A DNA stretch of 64,000 nt from Alphaproteobacteria bacterium (GTDB lineage Bacteria > Pseudomonadota > Alphaproteobacteria > JANQMY01), in the NCBI GenBank assembly GCA_028289425.1, contig JANQPL010000012.1, positions 62,001 to 126,000 on the forward strand, read 5' to 3'. Position numbers and translations under genes: made by a program. Under the pieces are notes generated by a model. That model worked only from the letters and a program-made list of their open reading frames with translations, had not been told where the DNA came from and did no database searches. Below, piece after piece: positions 1 to 6,670 of this stretch (position 1 is the first letter of the stretch; every line of letters begins with the position of its first letter).

Positions 1-390
1 GACGGCGCGGTGCGTGAAAGGATTGCCGACTGGTATGTACAAGGTCAGGGGCTTGCCTATACCCGCTATCGGGCCCTGACCGCGCTTAGCAAGGGGGCTA
101 TTCCCGGACCGGAAAACTCCATCGGCAAGGTTGTCGGCGCCAAGCGCATGCAGGATATGGCGGCGTTTGGGCTCGATTTGCTGGACATGGCCGGCGGTGC
201 CGTGGGCGGGGAGCAGGCCGATACGATCCAAACCATGCAAAACATCTATCTATCGGCGCCCGGATTGCGGATCGCCGGCGGCACGGACGAAATCCTGCGT
301 AACATTATTGCCGAACGGGTGCTTGGTCTTCCCGGCGATATCCGCGTCGACAAGGAAGTGGCGTTTAAGGAACTGCCGACGGGCAAATGA
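1..390 (+). CDS. Acyl-CoA dehydrogenase, C-terminal fragment (5' end outside window)
   Basis: The reading frame is open from the first base, so only the last 129 residues are present. They form the C-terminal helical domain of an FAD-dependent acyl-CoA dehydrogenase, which oxidises acyl-CoA thioesters to enoyl-CoA. The segment IAGGTDEILRNIIAERVLGLP near the end is the typical closing motif of FadE-type enzymes. The substrate cannot be told from this part. It is followed by a 154-bp gap with palindromes and then genes on the other strand, so it is probably the last gene of a transcript entering from the left. Confidence 0.93.
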   Translation, partial: DGAVRERIADWYVQGQGLAYTRYRALTALSKGAIPGPENSIGKVVGAKRMQDMAAFGLDLLDMAGGAVGGEQADTIQTMQNIYLSAPGLRIAGGTDEILRNIIAERVLGLPGDIRVDKEVAFKELPTGK

Positions 391-411
391 AGTACTTGGT
401 ACATTGTCACC

Positions 412-452
412 CCGGATGCGCTGCAGCATGAAATGACGCTGCGCTGATCCGG
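412..452. repeat. REP-like imperfect palindrome A
   Basis: The outer arms CCGGAT (412-417) and ATCCGG (447-452) are exact inverted repeats. Between them lie GCGCTGCAGC and GCTGCGCTG, which are partly complementary. The element sits between the convergent ends of the acyl-CoA dehydrogenase fragment and the DUF4396 gene, and resembles the short GC-rich intergenic palindromes common in alphaproteobacteria. It may stop transcription. Confidence 0.5.
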
Positions 453-483
453 AGTCTATGCAGACGTCATGCAACCAAAATGG

Positions 484-530
484 ATCCCGGATCTGCAGCG
501 CATCACTGCGTGCTGCGCAGCGTCCGGGAT
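484..530. repeat. REP-like imperfect palindrome B
   Basis: The outer arms ATCCCGGA (484-491) and TCCGGGAT (523-530) pair perfectly. The inner segments CTGCAGCGCA and TGCTGCGCAG pair imperfectly. With element A it gives two related foldable units within about 120 bp. Its ends (TGGATCC at left, GGATGAC at right) match those of the palindrome at 26457-26476. Confidence 0.55.
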
Positions 531-544
531 GACGTGATTTTGTT

Positions 545-1009
545 TTAATGGCACTTCTTGAGTTGGCGTTTGAGTAGCCAATAGTTCACCGGCCAGGCGG
601 CCAAGAAGCCCGCCGGGATGGCAGCGATCATGCCAATCCAAAACACAGGTTCGAAGATGGACTTGGCATGCACGCCGCCGACGGCGTAAGCGGTCACATT
701 CATGCCGATTTCCATGGCGGTGATCGACACCAACTCGCCGATCCAGACAATGCTCATGGCTTGTTGCAGGGTCAGTCCCTCGCGCCGCATCAGCGGGCCT
801 AAGGTGAAGGCAAAGCCGAATACGTATGCCAGGAATATAGCTAGACCCATGGTGGCCCAAGGGCCAAGACCGGCCGACACGCCGATGAACAGGCCCAGGA
901 TTTCGCCAACCGCGCAGCCCGTCAGACAATGCAGCGTGGCATGGGCCGCCGACACCAAGCTGGTGTCGTGTTTGTGACAAGCTTCGTCGTGAGTCTGATG
1001 CGCCGTCAT
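545..1009 (-). CDS. DUF4396 family membrane protein of the copper island
   Basis: This 154-residue protein of unknown biochemical function has a His/Cys-rich N-terminus (MTAHQTHDEACHKHD) that could bind metal. It is followed by the HCLTGCAVGEILG segment typical of DUF4396 and about four hydrophobic helices, so it should lie in the inner membrane. I chose the ATG at 1009; a longer frame would run back into the multicopper oxidase gene. It begins 13 bp after that gene ends and is on the same strand, so it is probably the last gene of the tolC-oxidase operon. A role in copper handling is inferred from the operon only. Confidence 0.85.
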   Translation of the reverse strand: MTAHQTHDEACHKHDTSLVSAAHATLHCLTGCAVGEILGLFIGVSAGLGPWATMGLAIFLAYVFGFAFTLGPLMRREGLTLQQAMSIVWIGELVSITAMEIGMNVTAYAVGGVHAKSIFEPVFWIGMIAAIPAGFLAAWPVNYWLLKRQLKKCH

Positions 1010-1022
1010 GGTGTGTCCTTCG

Positions 1023-2330
1023 TCAAAGCTGAATGTTGTCCCGCTCAAGATCAGCATCGCTGGCGACTGTCGCCATCGTGCCATCTGGAGCCTGGTACCA
1101 ACCGGGATCGTCGTAACTGTCCAATTGATCTCGCACCTTCAAGATCGTGAACATGCCGCCCATAGTGATGTAATCATGGGGGCCCTGCGCGCCCACCATG
1201 GGAATTGAGTTTTCGGGGACGGCCATGTGGCCCATGGCAATGTGTTTTCCCATATCGCCCATGCCGTCTGTTCCCATGGCCATGGCGCGGGGGAGCAAAG
1301 AGGCGGTCAGCGCCTGCATGGCCTGCGGGTCGAGACCGATCATATTGGGTAGGTCGTGTCCCATCTGGTTCATCACGTGGTGGGTCATGTGGCAGTGCAT
1401 GGCCCAGTCGCCGGGATTGTCGGCGATAAACTCGATTGTCCGTGTACTGCCGGTGGGGACAAGGACGGTGGTTTCGGGCCATTGAGCGGTTTCGGAAATA
1501 GGCCCGCCATCGGTTTCTGTTACGTTAAATGTGTGCCCATGCAGGTGCATCGGGTGATGATCCATGGCGCTCAGATTCCCGAATCTTATTCGCACTCGGT
1601 CGTTCGTTTTCGCGACCAACGGCGCCGTTCCCGGAAAGCACTTTCCGTTAAGTGTCAGCACATTGAAATCGGTCATTTCGTTGGGGTCGGGGCGATAAGT
1701 GCCCGGCCGCATGTGCCATTCGCTCAGCAGGTAAGCAAAATCCCGGTCGGGGCGCGGCCCCGCCGGCGCACGCGGGTGAACGACAAAAAGGCCCATCAGA
1801 CCTAAGGCCATTTGAGTCATCTCGTCATGGTGCGAGTGATACATAAACGTGCCGTGCTGGCGCAGCATGAATTCATACTTAAATGTTTCGCCGGGCTGGA
1901 TCGCCCGCTGACTTAATCCGCCCACGCCATCCATGCCGCTGGGAACGATCAGGCCATGCCAATGCACGGTGGTGGGGGCCTTGAGCTTGTTCGTTACATA
2001 GATGCGAACCGCATCTCCCTCGACGGCCTCGATCGTGGGCCCATGTACCTGGCCGTTATAGCTCCAGCATTTGGCGCTAAGCCCCGGCGCGAACACATGA
2101 TCGACTTCTTCCGCGATCAGATGGAACACTTTTGTGTTCTCGACAATCTCAAAGGGCAGGGCGGATCCATTTGGCGTAATGACGGGCACGTAGTCCTGCT
2201 CTGCAACGCCGGGCGAGTAGGTTCTTGTCGGATCGACGGTTTGCCCGTTGGCGCGTGTGACGGCGCCCGCCATTGCCGCACCAAATGCGGCCCCGCCCAG
2301 TTTGAGGCCATCGCGCCGGGAAATCGTCAT
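1023..2330 (-). CDS. Multicopper oxidase (Tat-exported, CopA/CueO-like)
   Basis: This 435-residue protein begins with a twin-arginine signal (SRRDGLKLGGAAFGAAMAG), so it should be exported folded to the periplasm. All four copper-binding motifs are present: HWHG at 123-126, HSHH at 165-168, HPMHLHGH at 259-266 and HCHMTHHVMNQM at 312-323 with its axial Met. A Met/His-rich stretch at about 350-370 resembles the Cu(I)-binding inserts of copper-detoxifying oxidases. Such enzymes oxidise Cu(I) or phenolic substrates and reduce O2 to water. Its start overlaps the end of the upstream TolC gene by 4 bp, so the two are co-transcribed, and the divergent CsoR suggests copper control. Confidence 0.95.
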   Translation of the reverse strand: MTISRRDGLKLGGAAFGAAMAGAVTRANGQTVDPTRTYSPGVAEQDYVPVITPNGSALPFEIVENTKVFHLIAEEVDHVFAPGLSAKCWSYNGQVHGPTIEAVEGDAVRIYVTNKLKAPTTVHWHGLIVPSGMDGVGGLSQRAIQPGETFKYEFMLRQHGTFMYHSHHDEMTQMALGLMGLFVVHPRAPAGPRPDRDFAYLLSEWHMRPGTYRPDPNEMTDFNVLTLNGKCFPGTAPLVAKTNDRVRIRFGNLSAMDHHPMHLHGHTFNVTETDGGPISETAQWPETTVLVPTGSTRTIEFIADNPGDWAMHCHMTHHVMNQMGHDLPNMIGLDPQAMQALTASLLPRAMAMGTDGMGDMGKHIAMGHMAVPENSIPMVGAQGPHDYITMGGMFTILKVRDQLDSYDDPGWYQAPDGTMATVASDADLERDNIQL

Positions 2331-3772
2331 GGGTGCGCTCCGTTTCTGTCGCCGGCAGACTGGGACCGCGCTGCGGCGACAACGGACTTGCTTGCGTCGG
2401 GCAATCCACCGGCTTTGAGATATTCAATATCGATAAGCGCCCGCCAATAATCGCTTTCGGCTTTCACCAACTCGGTCACCGCATTTAACTGAGCGCGCTT
2501 TACGCCCAGGATCTCGAACAAGCCGATTTGCATGGCATTCAATTCCGCGCGGGCGCCGTTCAGAAGCTTCTCTTGCAGCGGCAGAATTTTACTGCGGTAG
2601 GTGTCCACTTTGTATTTTGAAAGTGTCAATTGAGCTTGCGCCATCTTTACCGCGTTTCTGACGAGGGTTTGCTGGTGACGTTCGCGTGCGTCGTAAAAGT
2701 CAACGGTTGCGTGGTTTTTCAGTCTGTTGGCCTGGCCGTGATCGAACAAAGGCAAGCCGATTTCCACGCTGGGTCCAACTTCCCATTCCCCGTCATCGCG
2801 TTCTGCTGTGGCCCCGCCGCTAACGTCCGTGAACAGAGCACGCATGTCCGAAAGCGGCCGCCCGTGTTGGAATGATGTCTTGGTGCGCCTCCCGATGGCC
2901 AGCGCAAAACTGTTGGACAGCGCGACTGATTCCAAATCATCGGCAATTGCGTTGCTGGATGGTGGCACGTTTCCGTCCGTCTTCCAGCTTGGTTTGTTTT
3001 CCGGAAGGCCAAGCAGGGTCGATAGGTTTTGCCGTTTCATCTGGAGGTCGAGGGCGGCTTCTTGTGCTCTGACATCTGCCTCTAGATACAGAACGTGTTC
3101 CCCGTCGACCTGCAATTGCGGCAGGTTACCCGCCTCATGCAGTTTTGTTGCGGCGGTGTAGGAGGCCTTCGCCGCCTCGCGCGCGGTGCTGAGTATGGTG
3201 TCGAGACGTTCGGCGGCGAGAATGTCGTAGTATTTGCGCTTGGTGTCGATGGCGACATCGACAATCAGGGCAGCGGTTTGCAGTTTCGCAATCTCCAAAT
3301 CGGACTTGGCAACCTTCCGGCGAATGGGCAAAGCCAATCCGTCCAAAAGTTCGAAGGCCAACCCGAGATCGAGATTGACGGCGCCACCGTCGTCCGGAAA
3401 ACGAAACGCGGCATCGAAGATCGGGTTGGGCAATAGGCCGGCCTGAATGAGATCGGCGCGGGCGATTTCAAGCGTTGCGAAGTTCGCGCGCAGAGACTGA
3501 TTGTTTGCAAGCGCCAGTCGGATCGCCTGGTCGGAAGACAGCACAAGGTCGTCTGAGGGTGAAGTTTTTTCGGGCGCATCGCGCGAAACGTCTTCGACGG
3601 AAAATCCGGTGCGCGCTTCCACATGGTTTCGGACGTCCGCGACCGTTTCCTGAGCGCTGGGTGTCGTGCAGGCGCCGATCACGAGAGCGAACAACACGGT
3701 TGCCGTTGTTGGATACGGCCGACGATGGGGAGCCGCTCCCTTGTTATTCCTCTTTGTCGGTTGTCGCGCCAA
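2327..3772 (-). CDS. TolC-family outer-membrane efflux lipoprotein
   Basis: This 481-residue protein is of TolC/OMF type, forming a trimeric outer-membrane channel for tripartite efflux. The N-terminus carries a hydrophobic segment with a lipobox (VIGAC, Cys35). The rest shows the two long helical repeats with motifs such as LALANNQSLRANFATLEIARADL and the second-half sequence ELNAMQIGLFEILGVKRAQL. The first in-frame start is TTG at 3772, with a purine-rich AGGCAGAGAAAA just upstream; no ATG fits this frame. No RND pump or adaptor gene is adjacent, so the partners must be encoded elsewhere. It is first in the copper operon, downstream of the CsoR-type operator. Confidence 0.92.
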   Translation of the reverse strand: MARQPTKRNNKGAAPHRRPYPTTATVLFALVIGACTTPSAQETVADVRNHVEARTGFSVEDVSRDAPEKTSPSDDLVLSSDQAIRLALANNQSLRANFATLEIARADLIQAGLLPNPIFDAAFRFPDDGGAVNLDLGLAFELLDGLALPIRRKVAKSDLEIAKLQTAALIVDVAIDTKRKYYDILAAERLDTILSTAREAAKASYTAATKLHEAGNLPQLQVDGEHVLYLEADVRAQEAALDLQMKRQNLSTLLGLPENKPSWKTDGNVPPSSNAIADDLESVALSNSFALAIGRRTKTSFQHGRPLSDMRALFTDVSGGATAERDDGEWEVGPSVEIGLPLFDHGQANRLKNHATVDFYDARERHQQTLVRNAVKMAQAQLTLSKYKVDTYRSKILPLQEKLLNGARAELNAMQIGLFEILGVKRAQLNAVTELVKAESDYWRALIDIEYLKAGGLPDASKSVVAAARSQSAGDRNGAHP

Positions 3773-3796
3773 TTTTCTCTGCCTTCGTTCTTGCCA

Positions 3797-3815
3797 TATA
3801 CCCTACCGGGGTATA
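3797..3815. promoter_or_regulatory. CsoR-type operator between tolC and csoR
   Basis: The inverted repeat TATACCC-TACCG-GGGTATA (arms 3797-3803 and 3809-3815) has the form of known CsoR operators, with T/A-rich outer arms and a G/C-rich centre. It lies in the divergent gap between the TolC gene and csoR and includes the TATAGT hexamer (3812-3817) that is the best -10 candidate for csoR. Binding would therefore block csoR transcription and probably that of the copper operon. The site is read directly; regulation is inferred. Confidence 0.8.
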
Positions 3816-3817
3816 GT

Positions 3818-4102
3818 ATGTCAATCATGAGAACAGACCGACGGGAGCCGTGCCTCAAACGGCTGAAGCGCATAGAAGGTCAGGTGCGCGGCGTGGCGCG
3901 CATGATCGAAGAAGACCGTTACTGCATTGATGTGCTGAACCAGGTGCAGGCGGTGAAGGCGGCGCTGAAGAAGGTGGAGGACGAGATCCTAAAGGATCAC
4001 GCCGCCCATTGCGTGGAGCATGCCATTGCCAGCGGCGATGCCACCGATCAGCGGGACAAATTTAACGAGTTGGTGGACCTACTGGGCCGCTACAACCGAT
4101 AG
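3818..4102 (+). CDS. csoR: Copper-sensing repressor CsoR
   Basis: This 94-residue all-helical repressor of the CsoR/RcnR/FrmR family keeps the Cu(I) ligand triad: Cys36 (RYCIDVL), His61 and Cys65 (KDHAAHC) when counted from ATG 3818. This is the C-H-C pattern of true copper sensors, not the pattern of FrmR or RcnR. Apo-CsoR binds DNA and Cu(I) releases it. No Shine-Dalgarno sequence precedes either ATG 3818 or the in-frame ATG 3827. The -10-like TATAGT abuts the first ATG, so translation may start at 3827 on a leaderless mRNA. It is divergent from the TolC/oxidase/DUF4396 genes. Confidence 0.95.
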   Translation: MSIMRTDRREPCLKRLKRIEGQVRGVARMIEEDRYCIDVLNQVQAVKAALKKVEDEILKDHAAHCVEHAIASGDATDQRDKFNELVDLLGRYNR

Positions 4103-4106
4103 GCTG

Positions 4107-4766
4107 TTATTTCCAGCCCGGCGGCCAGGTGGATTGGAAGTTTGGGATGCTTTCAATCCGCTCCATCCATTGCGCCATGTTGGGATAACGGTTTCCGATG
4201 GGTGGGAAGGGTAGTTTTAGAAACTGCGCCGCCTCCTTTTCACCGGCCCGCAAGACCCCGCGAACTAGCGGATAGAGATGAACATCCGCGGCGGTGATTG
4301 AGCCACCCACCAGATAATCGCTCTTCCCCAGACGATTCCCATACATGTCGAGCTCGCACATGATCATGCTTGCAAGTTCGGTGAAGTGATCGGCTTCGTC
4401 CGCTGCTTCATCGAAAAAAACACCTCGCGCAAATGTCTGTACACGTTGCGATAGATACCATTCGATTTCGGAGATCGTCTGCGCGATGAGGGCTTTCTCA
4501 GGGACGGTTTCACCAAACAATGGCGGATGCGGGTGCGCCGCATCCAGATAGGTCACAATCGCCGTCGATTCATAAAGCGCCAGATCCTGTGTTTTGAGAA
4601 CCGGGACCTTGCCGCGCGGATTCATGGCCAAGAAGTCCGGCGACTTGAGCGTTTCTGCGGACGGCTGGATCCAGTGGACGTTAAGCTCCACACCTTTGAT
4701 CAGCGCGGCCAATTGGATGCGCCAGCCAAACGGCGTGCCGCTAAAGGTGTAGAGCTCGTAGGTCAT
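4107..4766 (-). CDS. Glutathione S-transferase family protein
   Basis: This 219-residue protein has an N-terminal thioredoxin fold with the MNPRGKVPVL cis-proline loop (48-57) and YESTAIVTYL (65-74), which binds the gamma-glutamyl part of glutathione. An all-helical C-terminal domain follows, containing the SITAADVHLYPLV motif. It probably conjugates or reduces electrophiles with glutathione in the cytosol; the substrate is unknown. It ends 4 bp from the csoR stop (convergent) and lies 7 bp downstream of the DUF899 gene on the same strand, so these two may be co-transcribed. Confidence 0.93.
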   Translation of the reverse strand: MTYELYTFSGTPFGWRIQLAALIKGVELNVHWIQPSAETLKSPDFLAMNPRGKVPVLKTQDLALYESTAIVTYLDAAHPHPPLFGETVPEKALIAQTISEIEWYLSQRVQTFARGVFFDEAADEADHFTELASMIMCELDMYGNRLGKSDYLVGGSITAADVHLYPLVRGVLRAGEKEAAQFLKLPFPPIGNRYPNMAQWMERIESIPNFQSTWPPGWK

Positions 4767-4773
4767 GGCACAC

Positions 4774-5475
4774 CTAGTATTTGTCGTGATGATTCACCCA
4801 GGCCATTGGGAAGGGCAGTTCTTTCTCGTCCCGGCCTTTGGGCGTTAAATCCAAAATCTGATAGGTGCTGTTGACCGGATCGAGCCCGCGCGCATAGCAG
4901 GAATAGGTGTGAAATATTTGTCCATCCTTGTCTGTCGCGAACACACTCATCCCAGGCATGTGCTCGCCGTAATGGTTGCCCTTTTTGAAGTTGTAGAACG
5001 TGGTGCCGTTTTCGATTTCTTCGGGCGACGCCCAAACGTGAAAGTCCTTGCTGAAATCAGTCTGCGCTGAGGATACCCATTTGAAATTCCAACCCATGCG
5101 CTGTTGAAACTCATTTAGTTTGGCGAGCGGCCCCACCGAGACAGCCACTAATGAAACGTCCCGCGCGGCCAGGTGTTCGATGGAACCGTTGTAATTGTCC
5201 GCCCAGAACGAGCAAGACTTGCAGCCTTCTTGCCAATCAGGTCCAAACATGAAGTGATAGACGACCAATTGGGAGCGGCCTTGAAAAAGATCCGACAGTG
5301 TTTCAGTGCCGCTGTCGCTTTGGAACGTGTAGTCCTTGTCAATCTTGACCCAAGGCAATTGCCGGCGTTCTTCGGCCAGCTTCTCGCGCTGGTGCGTGAA
5401 TTCTTTTTCTTTGGCCATAAAGGCAACACGCGCTTTCACCCATTCTTCCTGTGAGACGACTTTGTGATCCGTCAT
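4774..5475 (-). CDS. DUF899 thioredoxin-like protein
   Basis: This 233-residue protein belongs to the DUF899 (AhpC/TSA-like) family, which has a thioredoxin fold. A CxxC pair is present at Cys85/Cys88 (EGCKSCSFWADN). The starts VSQEEWVKARVAFMAKEKEFT and WVKIDKDYTF are typical of the family. The enzymatic activity of the family is not established; a redox or peroxide role is often assumed. DUF899 genes commonly stand near ArsR/SRPBCC pairs and TfoX-like genes, as here. Confidence 0.88.
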   Translation of the reverse strand: MTDHKVVSQEEWVKARVAFMAKEKEFTHQREKLAEERRQLPWVKIDKDYTFQSDSGTETLSDLFQGRSQLVVYHFMFGPDWQEGCKSCSFWADNYNGSIEHLAARDVSLVAVSVGPLAKLNEFQQRMGWNFKWVSSAQTDFSKDFHVWASPEEIENGTTFYNFKKGNHYGEHMPGMSVFATDKDGQIFHTYSCYARGLDPVNSTYQILDLTPKGRDEKELPFPMAWVNHHDKY

Positions 5476-5525
5476 TTCTTGCTCCTCTTCGGTAGCGTGC
5501 CGACAAAGGCTACACCTTTATTCAC

Positions 5526-5807
5526 CTATTTTGTCAGTGTACGTTTTGTTGTCACTGTTTCCGGATCGACCCAGACCAGTCCTTTCATGGCGCGGCCGGT
5601 GAAATCCATAGGGCGGGCGCCCGGTTGCTTGACGGACGCCTCATAGGCGTCAGGCCCCACACGAACCATCAAGCCTTCCTTGCCGACGCCGCAGCACATG
5701 TGACCATTCACCATGAAGGTGAGCCCGCCAAACATTTTCTTTTCTTCGACAGACTGGTCTGACAGAACCGCTCGGATGCGTTCCACAAGTTTGTCGTCAA
5801 AAGCCAT
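5526..5807 (-). CDS. TfoX N-terminal domain protein
   Basis: This 93-residue protein consists of a single TfoX N-terminal domain; the KKMFGGLTFMVNGHMCCGV segment is diagnostic. Full-length TfoX controls competence in Haemophilus, but stand-alone N-domains in proteobacteria have no proven role. The gene lies 12 bp downstream of the SRPBCC gene on the same strand and is probably part of the ArsR-controlled operon. Confidence 0.88.
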   Translation of the reverse strand: MAFDDKLVERIRAVLSDQSVEEKKMFGGLTFMVNGHMCCGVGKEGLMVRVGPDAYEASVKQPGARPMDFTGRAMKGLVWVDPETVTTKRTLTK

Positions 5808-5819
5808 GGGCGCTCACCC

Positions 5820-6281
5820 TCACGCGGCGTTTTGCCGTTGCAGCCAAGGACCCAATTGATCGAGAGCCCCACTCCAACCTTGGTTGTGATTGACCTTGGC
5901 TTCGGTGGTCGGCAGCTTTGTATGGGTCAGCGTGAGTTTGGTATTGGCGCCATCAGCGACAAGATCGATTGTCACAAGGGTGTTGTGGCCTTCGTAAGTG
6001 TGCGGCGCTTGCCACTGCCACGTGAACACAATCTGGTGCGGTGCTTCGATCGCCAGATACTCGCCGCCAACAACATCTTTGCTGCCGCTTTGTCCGTGGA
6101 AGCAAACCTTGTATCGGCCGCCGTTGCGAAAATCGTATTCGAAGATTTCCAGGTTCACATTGGGATTGGGGCTGAACCATTGGGCGAATTTGGTCACGTC
6201 GGCGAAGGCGTCGAAGACGCGCTCGATCGGCGCCTCGTAAGTGCGTTCTACGACGAGGGTGTGTTCCGTCTCACTCATCAT
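5820..6281 (-). CDS. SRPBCC (AHSA1-like) domain protein
   Basis: This 153-residue protein has the START/Bet v1-like fold: RTYEAPIERVFDAFADVTKFAQWFSP at the start and TLVTIDLVADGANTKLTLTH before the C-terminal helix (NHNQGWSGALDQLGPWL). Such proteins bind hydrophobic ligands, and the ligand is unknown here. Its start lies inside the 3' end of the ArsR gene (11-bp overlap), so the two are translationally coupled. ArsR-AHSA1 pairs are very common in proteobacteria. Confidence 0.92.
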   Translation of the reverse strand: MMSETEHTLVVERTYEAPIERVFDAFADVTKFAQWFSPNPNVNLEIFEYDFRNGGRYKVCFHGQSGSKDVVGGEYLAIEAPHQIVFTWQWQAPHTYEGHNTLVTIDLVADGANTKLTLTHTKLPTTEAKVNHNQGWSGALDQLGPWLQRQNAA

Positions 6282-6618
6282 TGCTGTCCTTGGTGGTTTT
6301 CAGGAATTGATCCAACCGATCAAGCGTGCGCTCCCAGAATTCCTGATGGGTTTCCAGCCAATCCTGCGCCTGTTCAAGACGCATGGGCGCAAGCGTAAAC
6401 CGATGAATACGCCCGTCAATCTCGCGGCTCACCAGGCCCGCGCTTTCGAGCACCTTTAAATGTTTGGAGGCGGTCGGCTGTGCGATGTCGAAGGGATCGC
6501 CCAGCTCGCCGGCTGTCTGGGCGCCTTTTTCCGCCAATAGGGCCAGCATGCCCCGGCGCGTGCCGTCGCCCAAAGCCTGAAAAGTGCGGTCGAGTGCCGT
6601 GTCCTGATATATTGCCAT
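6271..6618 (-). CDS. ArsR-family transcriptional regulator (SRPBCC-coupled)
   Basis: This 115-residue winged-helix regulator shows ALGDGTRRGMLALLAEKGAQTAGEL followed by the recognition-helix region DIAQPTASKHLKVLESAGLVSREIDGR. The Cys-rich metal site of ArsR/SmtB sensors is absent, as is usual in the AHSA1-linked branch, so the effector is probably not a metal. It leads an operon with SRPBCC and TfoX-N genes and possibly DUF899 and GST. A 24-bp palindrome covers its start codon and is the likely autoregulatory operator. There is no clear Shine-Dalgarno; TATATA ends 7 nt before the ATG, so the mRNA may be leaderless. Confidence 0.92.
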   Translation of the reverse strand: MAIYQDTALDRTFQALGDGTRRGMLALLAEKGAQTAGELGDPFDIAQPTASKHLKVLESAGLVSREIDGRIHRFTLAPMRLEQAQDWLETHQEFWERTLDRLDQFLKTTKDSNDE

Positions 6619-6630
6619 TTGGCTATATAT
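6607..6630. promoter_or_regulatory. Inverted-repeat operator over the arsR start codon
   Basis: The 24-bp element has arms ATATAT (6607-6612) and ATATAT (6625-6630) with an inner GCCA/TGGC match. Ten of its twelve base pairs are symmetric. It contains the ATG of the ArsR gene (6616-6618, minus strand) and a TATATA -10 candidate. An ArsR dimer bound here would block both RNA polymerase and the start site. Confidence 0.75.
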
Positions 6631-6670
6631 AAGGCCGCAACGCGCATTCGTCCAGTCCCGGTATAGGGAA

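Noticed and set aside
3623-3817. Long N-terminal extension of csoR
   Set aside because: It would run through the operator and the tolC start, is not like CsoR proteins, and the residue numbering fits a start at 3818 or 3827.
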